In this document: positions 37,401 through 48,615 of the stretch, piece by piece
Position numbering within the stretch: position 1 is the stretch's first letter
Layout of the letters: each line of letters begins with the position of its first letter
DNA from: Cercis canadensis
Taxonomy: Eukaryota > Streptophyta > Magnoliopsida > Fabales > Fabaceae
Direction of reading: 5' to 3'
Assembly: GCA_003255065.1 (NCBI GenBank)
Contig: QAOA01006931.1
Location: 1,817,542 to 1,881,541, forward strand
DNA: 64,000 bases
Made by a program: the position numbers and the translations under genes
Notes under the pieces: generated by a model
Told to the model about the DNA's origin: nothing
Database searches by the model: none
The model's input: only the letters and a program-made list of their open reading frames with translations

Positions 37401-38303
37401 ATATTGCCAAATTAGGTGAAAGTGTAGCTTCAATAATGGATAATAGAGACTTGAAGAAACTCAGTAAAACTTAGTTTGCTTGAGACATGCTTCTTGGCTT
37501 TAATCTGACAATGTCATTATGGATACAGGCGACTCTAGCACCACCTGCCACTGGGAAGATGGTAAAAGGTCTTTTTATGTGCTATGCTGTGATTTGCGTG
37601 ACTTGCTACTCTGCTGCTGTGTCTGGATACTGGGTGTTTGGAAACAAGTCCAGCTCAAACATTCTTAACAGTCTAATGCCAGATAATGGACCTTCTTTGG
37701 CTCCAACATGGGTAGTAGCCCTTGCAATCATCTTTGTTCTTCTTCAACTCTTTGCCATTGGCCTGGTAAGTTCACATAGATCTCTCTCAGTCCAAAGGCA
37801 CAAGATTAAGAATAGCCTGGGGAAATGTTTTATTTTATTTTTCCTTGGTAGTGGAATCAGAGTTGGGGGATCATTTTTTGTAGTCATTGACCAGAATAAT
37901 CTTAAATCCACAGGTATATTCTCAAGTAGCTTATGAGATAATGGAGAAGAAATCAGCTGATGTGAAGCAAGGGATGTTTTCCAAACGAAACCTTATTCCT
38001 CGCATTATTCTTCGGACAATTTACATGATATGCTGTGGGTTTGTGGCAGCTATGTTGCCTTTTTTTGGGGACATCAATGCTGTAGTTGGTGCTATTGGTT
38101 TCATCCCTCTAGATTTCATTCTCCCCATGATTCTTTACAACATGACACACAAGCCTCCAAAATCATCCCTCACTTTTTGGATCAACAACACAATTATGAT
38201 CGCCTTCACTGCTGCAGGAATCATGGGTGCATTCTCTTCTATAAGAAAATTGGTTCTTGATGCCAACCAATTTGAGCTCTTTGACAGTAAAGTTGTTGAC
38301 TAG
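34424..38303 (+). CDS. GAT1: GABA transporter 1-like amino acid permease (AAAP family)
   Basis: Seven exons: 34424-34508, 34612-34842, 35152-35249, 36746-36932, 37104-37234, 37529-37765 and 37914-38303, give 452 residues, the usual length of GAT1. The N-terminus is hydrophilic ([15 protein letters not shown]). It is followed by the AAAP start [20 protein letters not shown] and about ten hydrophobic helices, including [18 protein letters not shown] and [20 protein letters not shown], with the C-terminal [13 protein letters not shown] helix. GAT1 imports GABA and related omega-amino acids by proton symport at the plasma membrane. All splice borders are canonical; the third intron is about 1.5 kb. 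Substrate assignment rests on family resemblance; proline/LHT-type permeases are the nearest alternatives. Confidence 0.9.
34861..34890 (+). repeat. Hexanucleotide microsatellite (tacatc)n
   Basis: Between four and five perfect copies of tacatc lie in the second intron of the GAT1 gene, just after the exon 34612-34842. Confidence 0.85.
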
Positions 38304-40622
38304 GAACATGCAAGTATAAATCATAGGACAATAAACACCCAACTTCGCTGGATCGGTAGCTGGTTCGCAAGGTGTAATTGTACATTCAGAGTTTGCTGTA
38401 ATTTCGCCTTACTACCACAACCATAGTTGTTGTAATGCTACAGGTACAGGAAAAGAGCAGAAGGATAAAGCACTGTCCCTGGCATTGGGGTTCCACTAAG
38501 CTCAGCTCATGAGGAGAGCTTGTAACCTTTAACATAGTAAAGCAATTGGAGATCTGTGTATGTAGTAGATTAAGATGGAAAGGTTCAAGTTAGCCTAAAT
38601 CCTATTGTATCTGCTCCAATTTGGATTGTACGTACAGTATATTATGTATTTGTCTGTATGCGCTAAATGCCAACAATGCCACGAGGATTTGTAATGGCTA
38701 TTTACTGGTATTATATTTGTATGTTAATTGGTCATATTCTGTAAACATTTCCTATGTTACATCTATAGCCATTCTAGTTTTGGAGATTCCCTGATTGTGG
38801 GATTTAAATGGAGTAAAAATGAAAGAGTACTGAAGTAACGGAATTATCAAGTGAAAAATAAATTGATCATTTACACTTTTAATAATTTTGTCTAGAGGCA
38901 CTTAATTTAGATACTAGGAACTGTATTTGAGGCTTTTGGCATATTAGATGAAAATAGCTTTTTTTAGGTTGTAATCTTTTTGTTTATATTTTCTTTTGTA
39001 ATAGAAAAAAAAAAAAAANNNNNNNNNNNNNNNNNNNNNNNNNNNNNNNNNNNNNNNNNNNNNNNNNNNATATATATATATATATATATTTATTTTTATT
39101 TTTTTTCCTTTTTTTTTGGCTGGAATTAAGGGTGGTGTTAATGCACTGGTAAGCCCTCGTAGTTGGGCTTTCTTCTGATACAGCTCTGGCTTTAAAGGGC
39201 CGTTAAGACCCAAAGACGGTTTCAAACAATGTAAAACCCAGCCCTGCTTTAATTTGGGCTGCTTTTATTCTATTAAATGACTAATTAATTATTTTATTTT
39301 GAGTCAAACACGGCCGAAAGCACGGTTGCCAGTTGTTCAAAGATTGTATTCCATAACATATCAAGTAGATTAGGAGGAGAATTTCTCGTTGGATTTATAG
39401 TAGATCAGCCACTTCCATCTGTGCCAATCTGATTGTGTGGAAACTGCGGTTGCCATTTGCATTTCACACATTGTTCCCCCTTTCTATGATTGTTCCTCCT
39501 CCTTCTTGAACCCTCCTCCATTCAAGGCCGCAAAAATTTTGTACTGATACTTGCGCCAAAATAATTGAAGGAAATATTGTATATTTATTATGGGCATGTT
39601 GAAATGCATTATAAACGGCAATATGTTCACAAATTTTTTTTTAAAAGTATCTTAAATTTTGTGGGTTTTTCTTTTTTGTTGAGAGAAACTTTGTGGTTTT
39701 TTAATAATTTTTAACAAATAATTCAATTATTAATTTGTAATTTACAGCAATTTTTATCAAATAATATTTTAAATATGCTATCACACCATTTTTTATTTTT
39801 ATTTTCTGAAAACCTGCAACATTCCTAAACAGAGCGTGAGTTAATGGGAATCGGTGAGAATTTTGGTAAAAACGATGCTCTCATATTGCCTTAAAATTTG
39901 TATACGATACCGACCATGTTCAACCAAATTTATTTAGGTTTTATAAATTCGGCCACCACAACTACATGTTAATTTAATTATTTCAATAATGTATGCTAAG
40001 GACGTGGTCTTCTTCTTTCTATTTTATTCTTTTTTTTTACAGAGACAGAGGAATTCTTAGTTGCATCTCCGTAGAAACCGTTCTATTTATGATACACGAT
40101 TCAAGGGGCCACTCTTATTCCACGTCCCTTCTTCTCCACTTGTCGTCATCTTTTTTCAATTTAATATTAATTTTTTTAATCATGATTTCGCTCTCAACTT
40201 AAACATGTTATTGAAGATTGCAATAAAGAATGAGAGCTGGTCAGTAATTTAAATAAATATCTACTAGTTGATGTATTAGTTATAAATAAATTAAAAGGCA
40301 ACCATTCATGGAGCAATAACAGCATTACAGCAGGCACGGCAATTGCTAAAGGTTTCCCCACGGATTTAATGGTCCATATATACCGGACGTGAAACGCCTA
40401 ATGAAGCACTCTTTTCAGGTCAGAAGTCATAACTAACGCGTTGGGTCCCTTACCAACCATTAGAAAAGCGATCAAACGTTACCTTCTTCTTCTTCTCTCT
40501 CTCCTCTCAATCTCGAAGCTTATCCTATGTTGGTATAGCATATATACAGAGAGACAATCCTAACACGCTTTTAGTTTTCTCTATTGCTAGTGCAACTCAA
40601 AGAAATAGAATCAGAAACAAGC
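38304..40622. other. Intergenic region with assembly gap
   Basis: No gene. The 3'UTR of GAT1 probably extends several hundred bases. A 51-N gap lies at 39019-39069 between a poly(A) run and an (AT)n run, which suggests that sequencing failed across low-complexity DNA. Confidence 0.6.
39019..39069. other. Sequence gap (51 N)
   Basis: Run of N flanked by poly(A) on the left and an (AT)n repeat on the right. True gap size is unknown. Confidence 0.95.
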
Positions 40623-41171
40623 ATGGAGAAGTTGCAAGAAGAAAAAGAGAATCAAATTTCAAAGGCAAGGTTGAAGTCGACGGGTGACATGTCCATGTGG
40701 GACTGTGGCAGCACACTGTACGATTCCTTCGAGCTAAACTCTTTCAAACGCCAACTTGACTCAGCCATAGCTAATTCCCCCAGAACTCTATCGATGCCTC
40801 ATTTACCTGATCGTCGCCTCACTCCGCTCCCACTTCAACTGCCACAGCCACCGCCATCCACGCGCTCCAAAAAGTCCTCCAAGATCTCTCGCTCCCTTCA
40901 CAAATTCCTTCGCTCTGTTTTCAAGCCCAATAATCATAATAATAATACTAATAAATCCACAATTTCTAGCCCCTTTTTCCAAGTGCCAGAGAAATCTAAA
41001 GACCGTTTTTACGTGGTTTATGATAAGTCTGGGTCCGTGCTCTCCACCATCCCCGAAGTTCCAGAATTCGAGAATATTAATGCTGCACTTTCACCGGAGA
41101 TTAGTTCCTTGGTCAGAAGGTCAGCTTCGGAGCGGTTTACGGGCAGCGCAATCGGTATTTCATGTGCTTAA
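40623..41171 (+). CDS. Unrecognised plant protein, single exon, 182 residues
   Basis: I do not recognise this family. The ATG at 40623 opens an uninterrupted 182-codon frame. The N-terminal 25 residues are charged. A compact SMWDCGSTLYDSFELNSFKR segment at about residues 24-43 looks like a conserved motif. A proline-rich stretch (LPLQLPQPPP) and a basic Ser/Lys-rich block (STRSKKSSKISRSLHKFLR) follow. The C-terminus has a YVVYDKSGSVLSTIPEVP segment. There are no membrane helices or signal peptide; the basic block could act as a nuclear signal. An in-frame start codon other than ATG lies upstream, but the ATG context and the pyrimidine-rich leader favour 40623. Codon use and the absence of stops support a real gene, probably a small regulatory protein. 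Function is not assigned. Confidence 0.72.
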   Translation: MEKLQEEKENQISKARLKSTGDMSMWDCGSTLYDSFELNSFKRQLDSAIANSPRTLSMPHLPDRRLTPLPLQLPQPPPSTRSKKSSKISRSLHKFLRSVFKPNNHNNNTNKSTISSPFFQVPEKSKDRFYVVYDKSGSVLSTIPEVPEFENINAALSPEISSLVRRSASERFTGSAIGISCA

Positions 41172-43084
41172 TGATTAGTATATATCTTAGTCATAACGTA
41201 TCATATTCGTGTAGCGTGTGCTTCATCTCTCTTTGTATTATATAGTTTTGATGATTCAGGATTTAATTGTTTATCTTTGTCTATATGTGTTAGCGTTGAA
41301 TTGTTGATCTAGTCATCAATTGTAGAAATTGAATTAATCTAAATCTACGACTTTGACGATTATGTGACTTGTTTATTAATAAAATAATGAAAAGCTATCA
41401 GTAGCATGACTTTTTCCGTAGGCCAAGGGAATCGGAAAACAACATATACTATGTAGGACAGTTTTTTAGGTTCGGTGGATTTGGGTAGAATTCATTCAGT
41501 AATTTTGGTGTCATTATAAAAATATAAAAAAAAATTAAATCATTTAGTATGTAGTTATAAAATATAAGAACAAAAATAATTTTTTTAAGTTTATTTTTTA
41601 GCAAATTTTTTTACATTGTATCGTTTTTATATTTTATAAAGAACAGTGTATTTTGACATATATATTAAATAACTTAATTTTTTAAGATTTTTACAATAAT
41701 ATTAAAATCATGTAAATTTCGCCCAAACTCATGTAACTGAATGGAGTATAGTGCTACCACCTTTTTAGGGTGGGAGCTTATCCTTCACCATTTTTTTTAG
41801 CTTCGTCCAAATACTATATAGGACATGATTATTGTCTATTGAGAGTTCGGTCTTGGGCCCTGTATGCTTTAGAATAGGTGCGTCGGTGATGACTGATGGG
41901 TGGCCCTTCCCATCAATGCATTCTTCAAGTCGATCCAAATCATGTATGACGAATTGAACATGATTTATTTCCTCATTGGCTTAAACATGTGTATCCCTAA
42001 TGACCTTGTTTCGGTTGGGAAATAACTGACTCTGTATAATTCCTGAAAACCATATGAATTATTGTTCTGTTTTCAAGAGATCACATTCACAAATTAACAT
42101 CTCATCAACTTAGTTTTTCTTTCATTTATTTATCAACTAATAATCATTATTTTTTTAGGATGCGAACTTTTTGGAACTAAATTTGAAAAACTGGCATTTC
42201 GCAGAGTAATTCCGTTACCACCACCTAAATTAGTTAAGATATTGAAGAAAATATAGTTTATTGTCTACTGAGGAAGTTAGTTGCATGTTTCCTTTTAGGT
42301 ACAGTAAGTGCCCACGTCAGGAAGAAAATATGCCTCGCGTTTTTATGGAAACATGCATGACAAATTGACAATATATATCAAATACTGAGCTTTCTAACAT
42401 GAAAGTTTTAAATTTCAAAATTGGCGAGGTGAAGTGGTATTTATAAAAAGATATATAATATTATATTATTAAGTTTCATTTGAAGAAAAATAATTTACAA
42501 AAAAATTAGTTTACTATAAAGTTTGAACTTTGTTAGCTAATTTACTTAAAACTATTTCATTGTGATATAGAAATATGCATGAGCCTAAAGATTAAGAAAA
42601 ATACTTAGGTATACTCGAGCAGTATCCGATCATGGCAAATAAAATAAAAAAGACAGCATCCGATCATGTTAAAAAGCAGGATGGGGCTTTTATGATGGGC
42701 CCAGATTAATTAGGCGGATAGGACCCAGAAATTTATGTTACCTGTTCTCACTTAGTACATTCCTGAGTTTGTGAAAAGAAATGGTAGGTTGGTTTATTAA
42801 TTGGGAGAATGACAAAACAGGAATTTGATACTCCCTTATTATTTTTGAATGCGTTTCCATTGGAAGTTGGAGCGCCATATTGATTCTTCTCAAAATTAAA
42901 GGATGAAAGGAGTGATGGTCCTACGCCATTAATTAAGGAAAGGAAGGACGAGCAGTAAACGTGTCTCGCTCTTTGCCTTTGCTTCTTTTCCTACGCCGTT
43001 CTCGAGTAGCACATAACATTAATTACGTGAACACATATGACATATGTATATTTATGGAGGTCTCTTTAAGGGCGATGACGAACA
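41172..43084. other. Intergenic AT-rich region
   Basis: I see no gene or clear mobile-element structure here; AT-rich with A/T homopolymers. Confidence 0.5.
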
Positions 43085-44012
43085 GGACAAATGATAATTT
43101 TACAAAAGGCATTTTCGTCAAAATGACGGAACAGTTGAAATTTAAAGCAATCTGCCAAATGGTGGAACTCGGTGACATGGCGGATTGGAGCTGGCAAATG
43201 ACGGAAATGGGACAGAATCACTGAAAAGGCTTATATCAGTGATAAATTTAGAGAGTTGAAATATATAGTTGATGCAATGCTTATTTTGATGCGACTTCTA
43301 CCTCAACCAGCTCAGCGAACAACTACGAACTAAAAGGCATCACCTTTTGAAGTTAGAGTCAGAGTGGTAAGTCAAATTGTTTATATGAAATTCACTAAAT
43401 TAATTTTATTGCTTTTGATAAAGATATGTCTACTATATATATCTTTCTTTTCCTGCATGACACAGATCAAAAGATGTTAACTTCACTGGCCTTTCAATGT
43501 TTTACAGGGATGCTGTAAAAAAACCTTTGGAAGAGAGAAAGAGAAGTCTTGAGGAGTCTTTATTTTCAAACAATCCAGATGCAGGAGAGATGCTCCAAAA
43601 ACTGAGGGAAGTTGAGAAGGAAGAGCAGTTCATTTTGTCTGAAATCAGAAAGAGGTATATATCTCAGAATACTGCATTTTACTTTATATAAGCCAACTGA
43701 AACTGAATTCTCAACAAAAGCAAGGAGAGTGAGGCTGGTAATACAAAGGCAAACGAATGGAATTAGCTGAACTCTGAACTCATCCCACTTCCGCCATGTC
43801 ATCCGGCGAAATTCGACATATCACCGAGTTTCGCCATTTGGCATTTGTCACCAAATTGCTTTAAATTTCAACTATTCCGACATTACCCATTTGGCGGAAA
43901 TAGTTTTTGTTTTTGTAAAATAATATTTTATTAAAAAGTACCATAAAATATTTGTAGAGTATCCCAAATAGATAAATTGTTTTTAGAATTGTATAATTTG
44001 TGTCATTTGTCC
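43085..44012. mobile_element. Inverted-repeat DNA element carrying an exon-like fragment (Pack-type)
   Basis: The ends are GGACAAATGA at 43085 and its complement ending at 44012. A perfect 18-base inverted repeat (gttgaaatttaaagcaat) lies at 43134-43151 and 43855-43872, with more diverged similarity out to the termini and inward (aactcggtga, atggcgg). The right arm carries an insertion. The interior, about 43230-43770, is non-repetitive and contains the exon-like ORF at 43508-43654. No transposase is present. No target duplication was found, so the superfamily (MULE or hAT) is open. Confidence 0.6.
43508..43654 (+). pseudogene. Exon-like coding fragment inside the inverted-repeat element
   Basis: A 147-nt block is bounded by an acceptor (tttacag) and a donor (agag/gtatat). 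It encodes a charged helical peptide: DAVKKPLEERKRSLEESLF, then a LREVEKEEQFILSEIRKR segment. Open frame, splice borders and amino-acid composition look like a single exon from a host coiled-coil gene. I do not recognise the donor gene. Confidence 0.5.
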
Positions 44013-44825
44013 CAACATCACATATATAAATGTGCCGTTTCTTTTCCTAATTAAGCTAAAGAACTTAAGTAGATTCATATATATATATATATATATTTAT
44101 TTATTTTTCATGGACTATTTTCTATACTCCATTCCCACTTGCCCCAGAGCTGCTTTGAGAGCACCAAACATCAATTCTTATGGGTCATTTAATGCCACTC
44201 CGTTACATTCGTCATCATTCCCTCTGAATTTGGTGTTCTTGATTATTGTTGGTCTTTTTCTGGGGGACGCATTTGCTTTTGCCCAGCAGCCATGATCTTG
44301 TCATTTTGCTACAACAGTAATAACATCACATCCACCAGGTACTTTTTCTTCCCTACAACGACCATGATCTTGTCATTTTGCTACGCATTGCCTAAGTTGG
44401 ATGAGATGGTGTATTGTGACTTTAGATATTTCCCTGCATGAACTGATCAAATTACCATCGTACATCCCGGTTTACAAACTAAAAGACACAATAACCTACA
44501 ACTGAGTGAGAATAATTATTGAATTTAAATTTTATTGCACATTACAATTCATAAAATCATTATGCTTGCAAAGTGGCATCTTGTTGAAGCCATACTCATC
44601 TCCCAGCTTCCAATTTCCGACGGTGGGGTATGGCCTCTTGTTCATCTCAGTTACCAGTAAGTAATAATGCAAGAATGAAAGGAAATAAAAGTATAAAGGC
44701 CTGCAAAAAGTCATACAATTAACATGGGCCGACGCTATGAATTGATCGAGGAAAGGAAAAGAAAGGACAGAGTGATATAAGTGAGGCTAGCATGGTGGCT
44801 CTATTATCAATCGGACCGGACCTGT
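44013..44825. other. Intergenic region upstream of the UGT remnant
   Basis: No supportable gene. Contains a (TA)n run at about 44078-44096 and a duplicated phrase (catgatcttgtcattttgct) at about 44290 and 44364. Confidence 0.45.
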
Positions 44826-44833
44826 CTATAAAT
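44826..44833 (+). promoter_or_regulatory. TATA box of the UGT remnant
   Basis: TATAAATA lies 70 bases before the ATG at 44896, a normal plant spacing. The promoter therefore survives in front of a broken gene. Confidence 0.5.
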
Positions 44834-44895
44834 AGCAGGAGCTTTTTGTTAGTGGAACATTGTCTACTCTTTTTAGGCAGAAATATAAGAAAAAA

Positions 44896-45243
44896 ATGGC
44901 ATTTGAGAAATAAGCAGTTCCAGATGTAGCCATCGTACCAAGTCCTGGGATGGGCCATTTAATTCCACTGGTTGAGCTGGCCAGACTACTGCTCCTACAA
45001 CACGGCTTCTCAGTGACCTTCATCATTCCCACCGGTATGGATGCCTCATCCATGAACTCCAACATGATGAAATCACATAAAGCCATCCATCAAACTCTAG
45101 CCGAAACCGCTTCTTACATCTTTCTTCCTCCAGTTAGTCTCCATGACCTCACAGAGGACTCTAAGATCGAGACTCGCATTCTACTCTCATTTACCCGTTC
45201 ACTCCATGCTCTTCCTGCTAGAAAAATGATAATAAAGACTAAC
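44896..45243 (+). pseudogene. UGT72-like glycosyltransferase, N-terminal pseudogene stub
   Basis: After ATG, codon 6 is a stop (MAFEK-stop). The same frame then continues with AVPDVAIVPSPGMGHLIPLV, the canonical N-terminus of UGT72 (hydroquinone/monolignol) glucosyltransferases, through a HGFSVTFIIPTG strand, FLPPVSLHDL and the family-like RILLSFTRSLHAL. Similarity ends near 45215-45225, after about 110 of roughly 480 residues, where the presumed Copia LTR begins. The UDP-sugar-binding PSPG box is absent from the window. Intact family members glucosylate phenolics in the cytosol. This copy cannot make enzyme: it has an early nonsense codon and a lost C-terminal three quarters. Confidence 0.85.
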
Positions 45244-45776
45244 TAGGTTGGCTTTGAGGCGTGAACAATTATACTGTCTTGAGTATAATATTGTTTCTCT
45301 ATAAAAGCAAGTTACCCCAGGATACAACAAAGCTCTCAAAAAACTCTCAATGAAAAAGTTAGTTTTAATGCATTAGGGAGTTCCCTTTTATAAACTTGAA
45401 AATGCACAAATTGAATAAATATGACTGAGGAGTAATTAACAAACATGATTGTCTATTTGGAATAGACACAACTGTCTGTTCGAAACAGATACAATTGTCT
45501 ATTCGGGTTTACTAATGAACCAAACAGAAACTTAATTAAGTGTCATCCGAACCTGGTTAAATCGACCTAAACCAGTCCAGTCCGGTTATTAAAATCGGGT
45601 CAAAGACCATTAAACATCTTTGACTTGTTAGACTATTGGGCCTTAGCCTAATGGGCTTGTGCCTATTTATCTAAAGTTACTCTATAACTTTAGTTTATCT
45701 TTATAAAGTCTTTTATATTCTTAATTCAACCAATGTGGGACTTGGTTAAATAAACATCTTTACAAACTATTCAACA
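45220..45776 (-). repeat. 3' LTR of the Copia remnant
   Basis: On the minus strand the LTR begins TGTTGAATAGTTTG at 45776, next to the polypurine tract at 45777-45786. The outer border is estimated from where UGT similarity stops. No partner LTR was found in the window. Confidence 0.6.
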
Positions 45777-47221
45777 TTCTCCCACTAGTTTGTAAATTAA
45801 ATCATTCACTATAAAAATAATGCATATTAAAAAGTACCTTATAGGTTTAAACCTTAAAATTAGTATAAATATCTAAGGATGCTAATGAAGTACTTGGTGT
45901 CCAAAGATTAAACCAAGACTCCTTGTTATTAGGATTGAAGATATCATACATATCATATTTATACAATTTTTCAAAGAGGTTTTAACAGCCTTAGCACTAT
46001 TTAAATGGTCATGTACTAAGTAATCTAATTTTCTGTGAATATTTTCAAAAGGTAAAACCCATTAACCTTTGTTGAAGCGGCATCACTTCATATTCACATA
46101 AGTGGAGTTCATTTCATTGTCCGTGTTACTTTAGACAATTTTTTTTTTTAAACAACTCCATTAAGAGTTAAGCTCATCCTCTCAACGTAACAGTAAACAC
46201 TAACCTCATGTTTTGTATGAGACTCCTCATAATTAGTACTAAATCATATACTTATCAATGACTTGTTATTACTTATTAAACTTTAGTAATTACTAATTTG
46301 TAATTCAAAGTTGGGTTACCATCATCGGCGTCTTGAAGGTTCAATTTAGTCCCATACTACATGTTGTCCTCCATACCATATCTCTTGGTAGGGGTGTAAT
46401 CGGTCCGGTTCGGTCCGGTTTTCACCCCAAACCGAGCCGGACCGGCTAGAGAATTTCGGTTCGGTTTAGTTTTTCAAAATTTTGAAAGTAAAACCGAATT
46501 AAACCGAACCGTTATGATTCGGTTCGGTTCGGTTGGTTTGTCGGTTTTTGGAGTAGTACATTCAACAAACAGCTCATCATCTTCTTCCATCTAAAAGAAT
46601 GGGCACTTCTCGCAGCCTGATTCCCTAAACCATTGTCAGTCTCAATATAAAAACAGAGTGTTTGCAAGATTTTCAATGTAGAGTTCACAAATATAAGGAA
46701 ATTTGGTCTTGAAAATAGCTAACATACATAGCATCATTACATTCGTAAGTTTGGCCAAGCAGAAGAACTTGATTTCTGATTGTGCTATTCCAAACAATAC
46801 CGAAATAGTTTTATCTGGAAATACTAACCTTGAACTAATTTTATTTGAAAATACTAACCTTGAAATAGTTATATCCAGAAATACTTACCTTGAAATTCAA
46901 ACATGGTTTTATCTATAAGTAGTAACAAATTCTTCCTTAGCAATTTAAGAAACAGAGCTGGATTTAACGTTGTTTATAATTTTTCCAGATTTTGCCATGT
47001 ACCTTCAATCAAATCGTAGGGGACAACGAGAAAAATATACCAAACTATACAAACAGAGCATAAATTCCATCTAACAAAGGAAGGAGACAATGATCAATAT
47101 TACAAAATTCTGACCTACGAAACAGATTTGATCCCAAAACTAAAAACACATACAAAAAAAAAAAAGCTACGGCTCCAAAAGAAAAAGGAGAGATAGAAGA
47201 GAAATATAGAATCATGGATAC

Positions 47222-47458
47222 CTTCACCTTGTTGTCGACAAAAACAAGGAGATCGTCTGGGACACCTTTAAATTTCTGGAAGACAGGACTGAGAACACTG
47301 GTTACAATGCCCTCCACCATCCCAACAGTGGATCTCAAAGGCTTGGAGTTCTGCTTTGCATACTCGTACAGATTGGACACATATACTAAAGCTTGAATTG
47401 CAGCAATCCTCACAAACCCTAGGTGCTTCAGTTCTTGATTCTTTACCTCAACCTCCAT
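47222..47458 (-). pseudogene. REF/SRPP-like (rubber elongation factor family) first-exon fragment
   Basis: On the minus strand the ATG at 47458 opens 79 codons: MEVEVKNQELKHLGFVRIAA, a SNLYEYAKQNSKPLRSTVG segment and FKGVPDDLLVFVDNKVK, ending at a donor (AAG/GTATCC). This is the N-terminal exon of lipid-droplet-associated REF/SRPP proteins. The frame is intact, but downstream exons are not recognisable before the transposon end. It is a transduplicated fragment inside the hAT-like element, with possible expression from nearby sequence but no full protein. Confidence 0.8.
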
Positions 47459-47520
47459 CTACAGAAACAAGAATCAAAAGACCAGCGATGGTTTGGTTTA
47501 ATGGAAGAAGCAGAAGACCA

Positions 47521-47585
47521 GCGATGGAGAGCAGCGAGAGGGGCCAGCGATGGAGAGCAGCGAGAGGGGCCAGCGATGGAGAGGG
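47521..47585 (+). repeat. 26-bp tandem repeat, about 2.5 copies
   Basis: Units beginning gcgatggagagcagcgagag start at 47521 and 47547, with a partial at 47573. They lie inside the hAT-like element upstream of the REF/SRPP fragment. Confidence 0.85.
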
Positions 47586-48615
47586 AGAGTTAGGGATTTC
47601 TGAGTTTGGGAGAGAGTTGAAGACGAAGAGAAGAGGAGAAGAAGAAGCTAAGTAAAACGGCGTCGTATTGTACATTTCGGTTCGGTTCGGTTTAACTTTA
47701 ATTTTTCTTCATGAGAATGGAGAACCGAACCGGTCTATTCGGTTTTTCAGCTACAGAAACCGAAAACCGAACCAATTCTCTTGGTTTGACTCGGTTTCCT
47801 CCGGTTCGGTCCGGTTCGGTCGGTTCTACCGGTTTGGCTGACTTCCCTTACACCCCTATCTCTTGGTAAAGATTTGGTAAAAGGATCAGTCAAATTATTT
47901 GCAGATTTCACATAAAGAAGTAAAATGGTACCACTTGATATCAATTCTCTAATATAATCATGTCTTAGACTAATATGTTTTGACTTTCCATTATACATGT
48001 TACTGAAAGCACAAGACATTGTAGTCTCACTATCATAGTGTATGGAAACAGGTGGCATTGGTTGCGGCCACAACTCAATTTCAAACAACATGTTTCTTAA
48101 CCAATTAGCTTCCTTACCCACAACCGCCAAAGCAATAAATTTTGCCTTCGTGTTAGAATGAGAATGACATGTTTGTTTTTTAGATGCCCAACATATGGCA
48201 CCTCCAGCTAGTGTAAATATTCAACTTGTAGTTGCAATACTTTCATAAGCTCTTGTTATTTAGCTTGCATCTAAATAACTTTTTAGTACAACAGGAAAAT
48301 TTGTATAAGATAACTTTAGGTTTGCAGTACTTTTCAGGTATCTAAATACCCTTCCAACTGCTTCTCAATGTTCTATACTAGGACTACTTGTAAATCTTGA
48401 CAATTTGCATACAACAAAAATAATATCTGGTCTTGTACAATGTATTGCATACATCAAGCTTCCTATAGCACTTATATATTTCAATTGTTCTATAGGTCTA
48501 CCAATATTTTGTTTGGATAGATATACCCATAAGATTAAGTTTTGGTTCATATTGTGTATTTGTGCATATTTTGTTTTATATTTCAACCTTGATCCATCAT
48601 TTTCTCCCCATGCTC

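Larger units (their letters stand above)
46381..47866. mobile_element. hAT-like non-autonomous transposon with captured REF/SRPP exon
   Basis: The element spans 46389-47858 (1470 bp) with termini TAGGGGTGTAA and its complement TTACACCCCTA, flanked by the 8-bp target duplication tctcttgg at 46381-46388 and 47859-47866. Both subterminal regions are rich in cggttcggtt motifs in opposite orientation. It interrupts the Copia remnant between RNase H and LTR and is therefore younger. It has no transposase but carries a gene fragment (47222-47458) and a 26-bp tandem repeat at 47521-47585. Confidence 0.85.
45220..48615 (-). mobile_element. Ty1/Copia retrotransposon remnant (RT/RNase H and 3' LTR), split by a hAT-like insertion
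   Basis: Minus-strand translation gives the Copia RT C-terminus and RNase H: the LKYISAIGSLMYAIHCTRPD block near 48480, the AGGAICWASKKQTCHSHSNT block near 48190, and the KHISLRHDYIRELI segment, typical of the RNase H end, near 47950. The 3' LTR starts at 45776 (TGTTGAATAG on the minus strand), directly after a polypurine tract AGTGGGAGAA, and runs leftward to about 45220. The far end of the LTR is not sharply defined. The 5' half (gag, protease, integrase, 5' LTR) is missing beyond 48615. Two in-frame stops replace Trp codons (TGG to TGA), so it is inactive. A hAT-like element occupies 46389-47858. Confidence 0.85.

Noticed and set aside
43085..43094. MULE assignment by 9-bp target duplication for the exon-carrying element
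   Set aside because: Flanks at 43076-43084 and 44013-44021 do not match convincingly, so the superfamily was left open.
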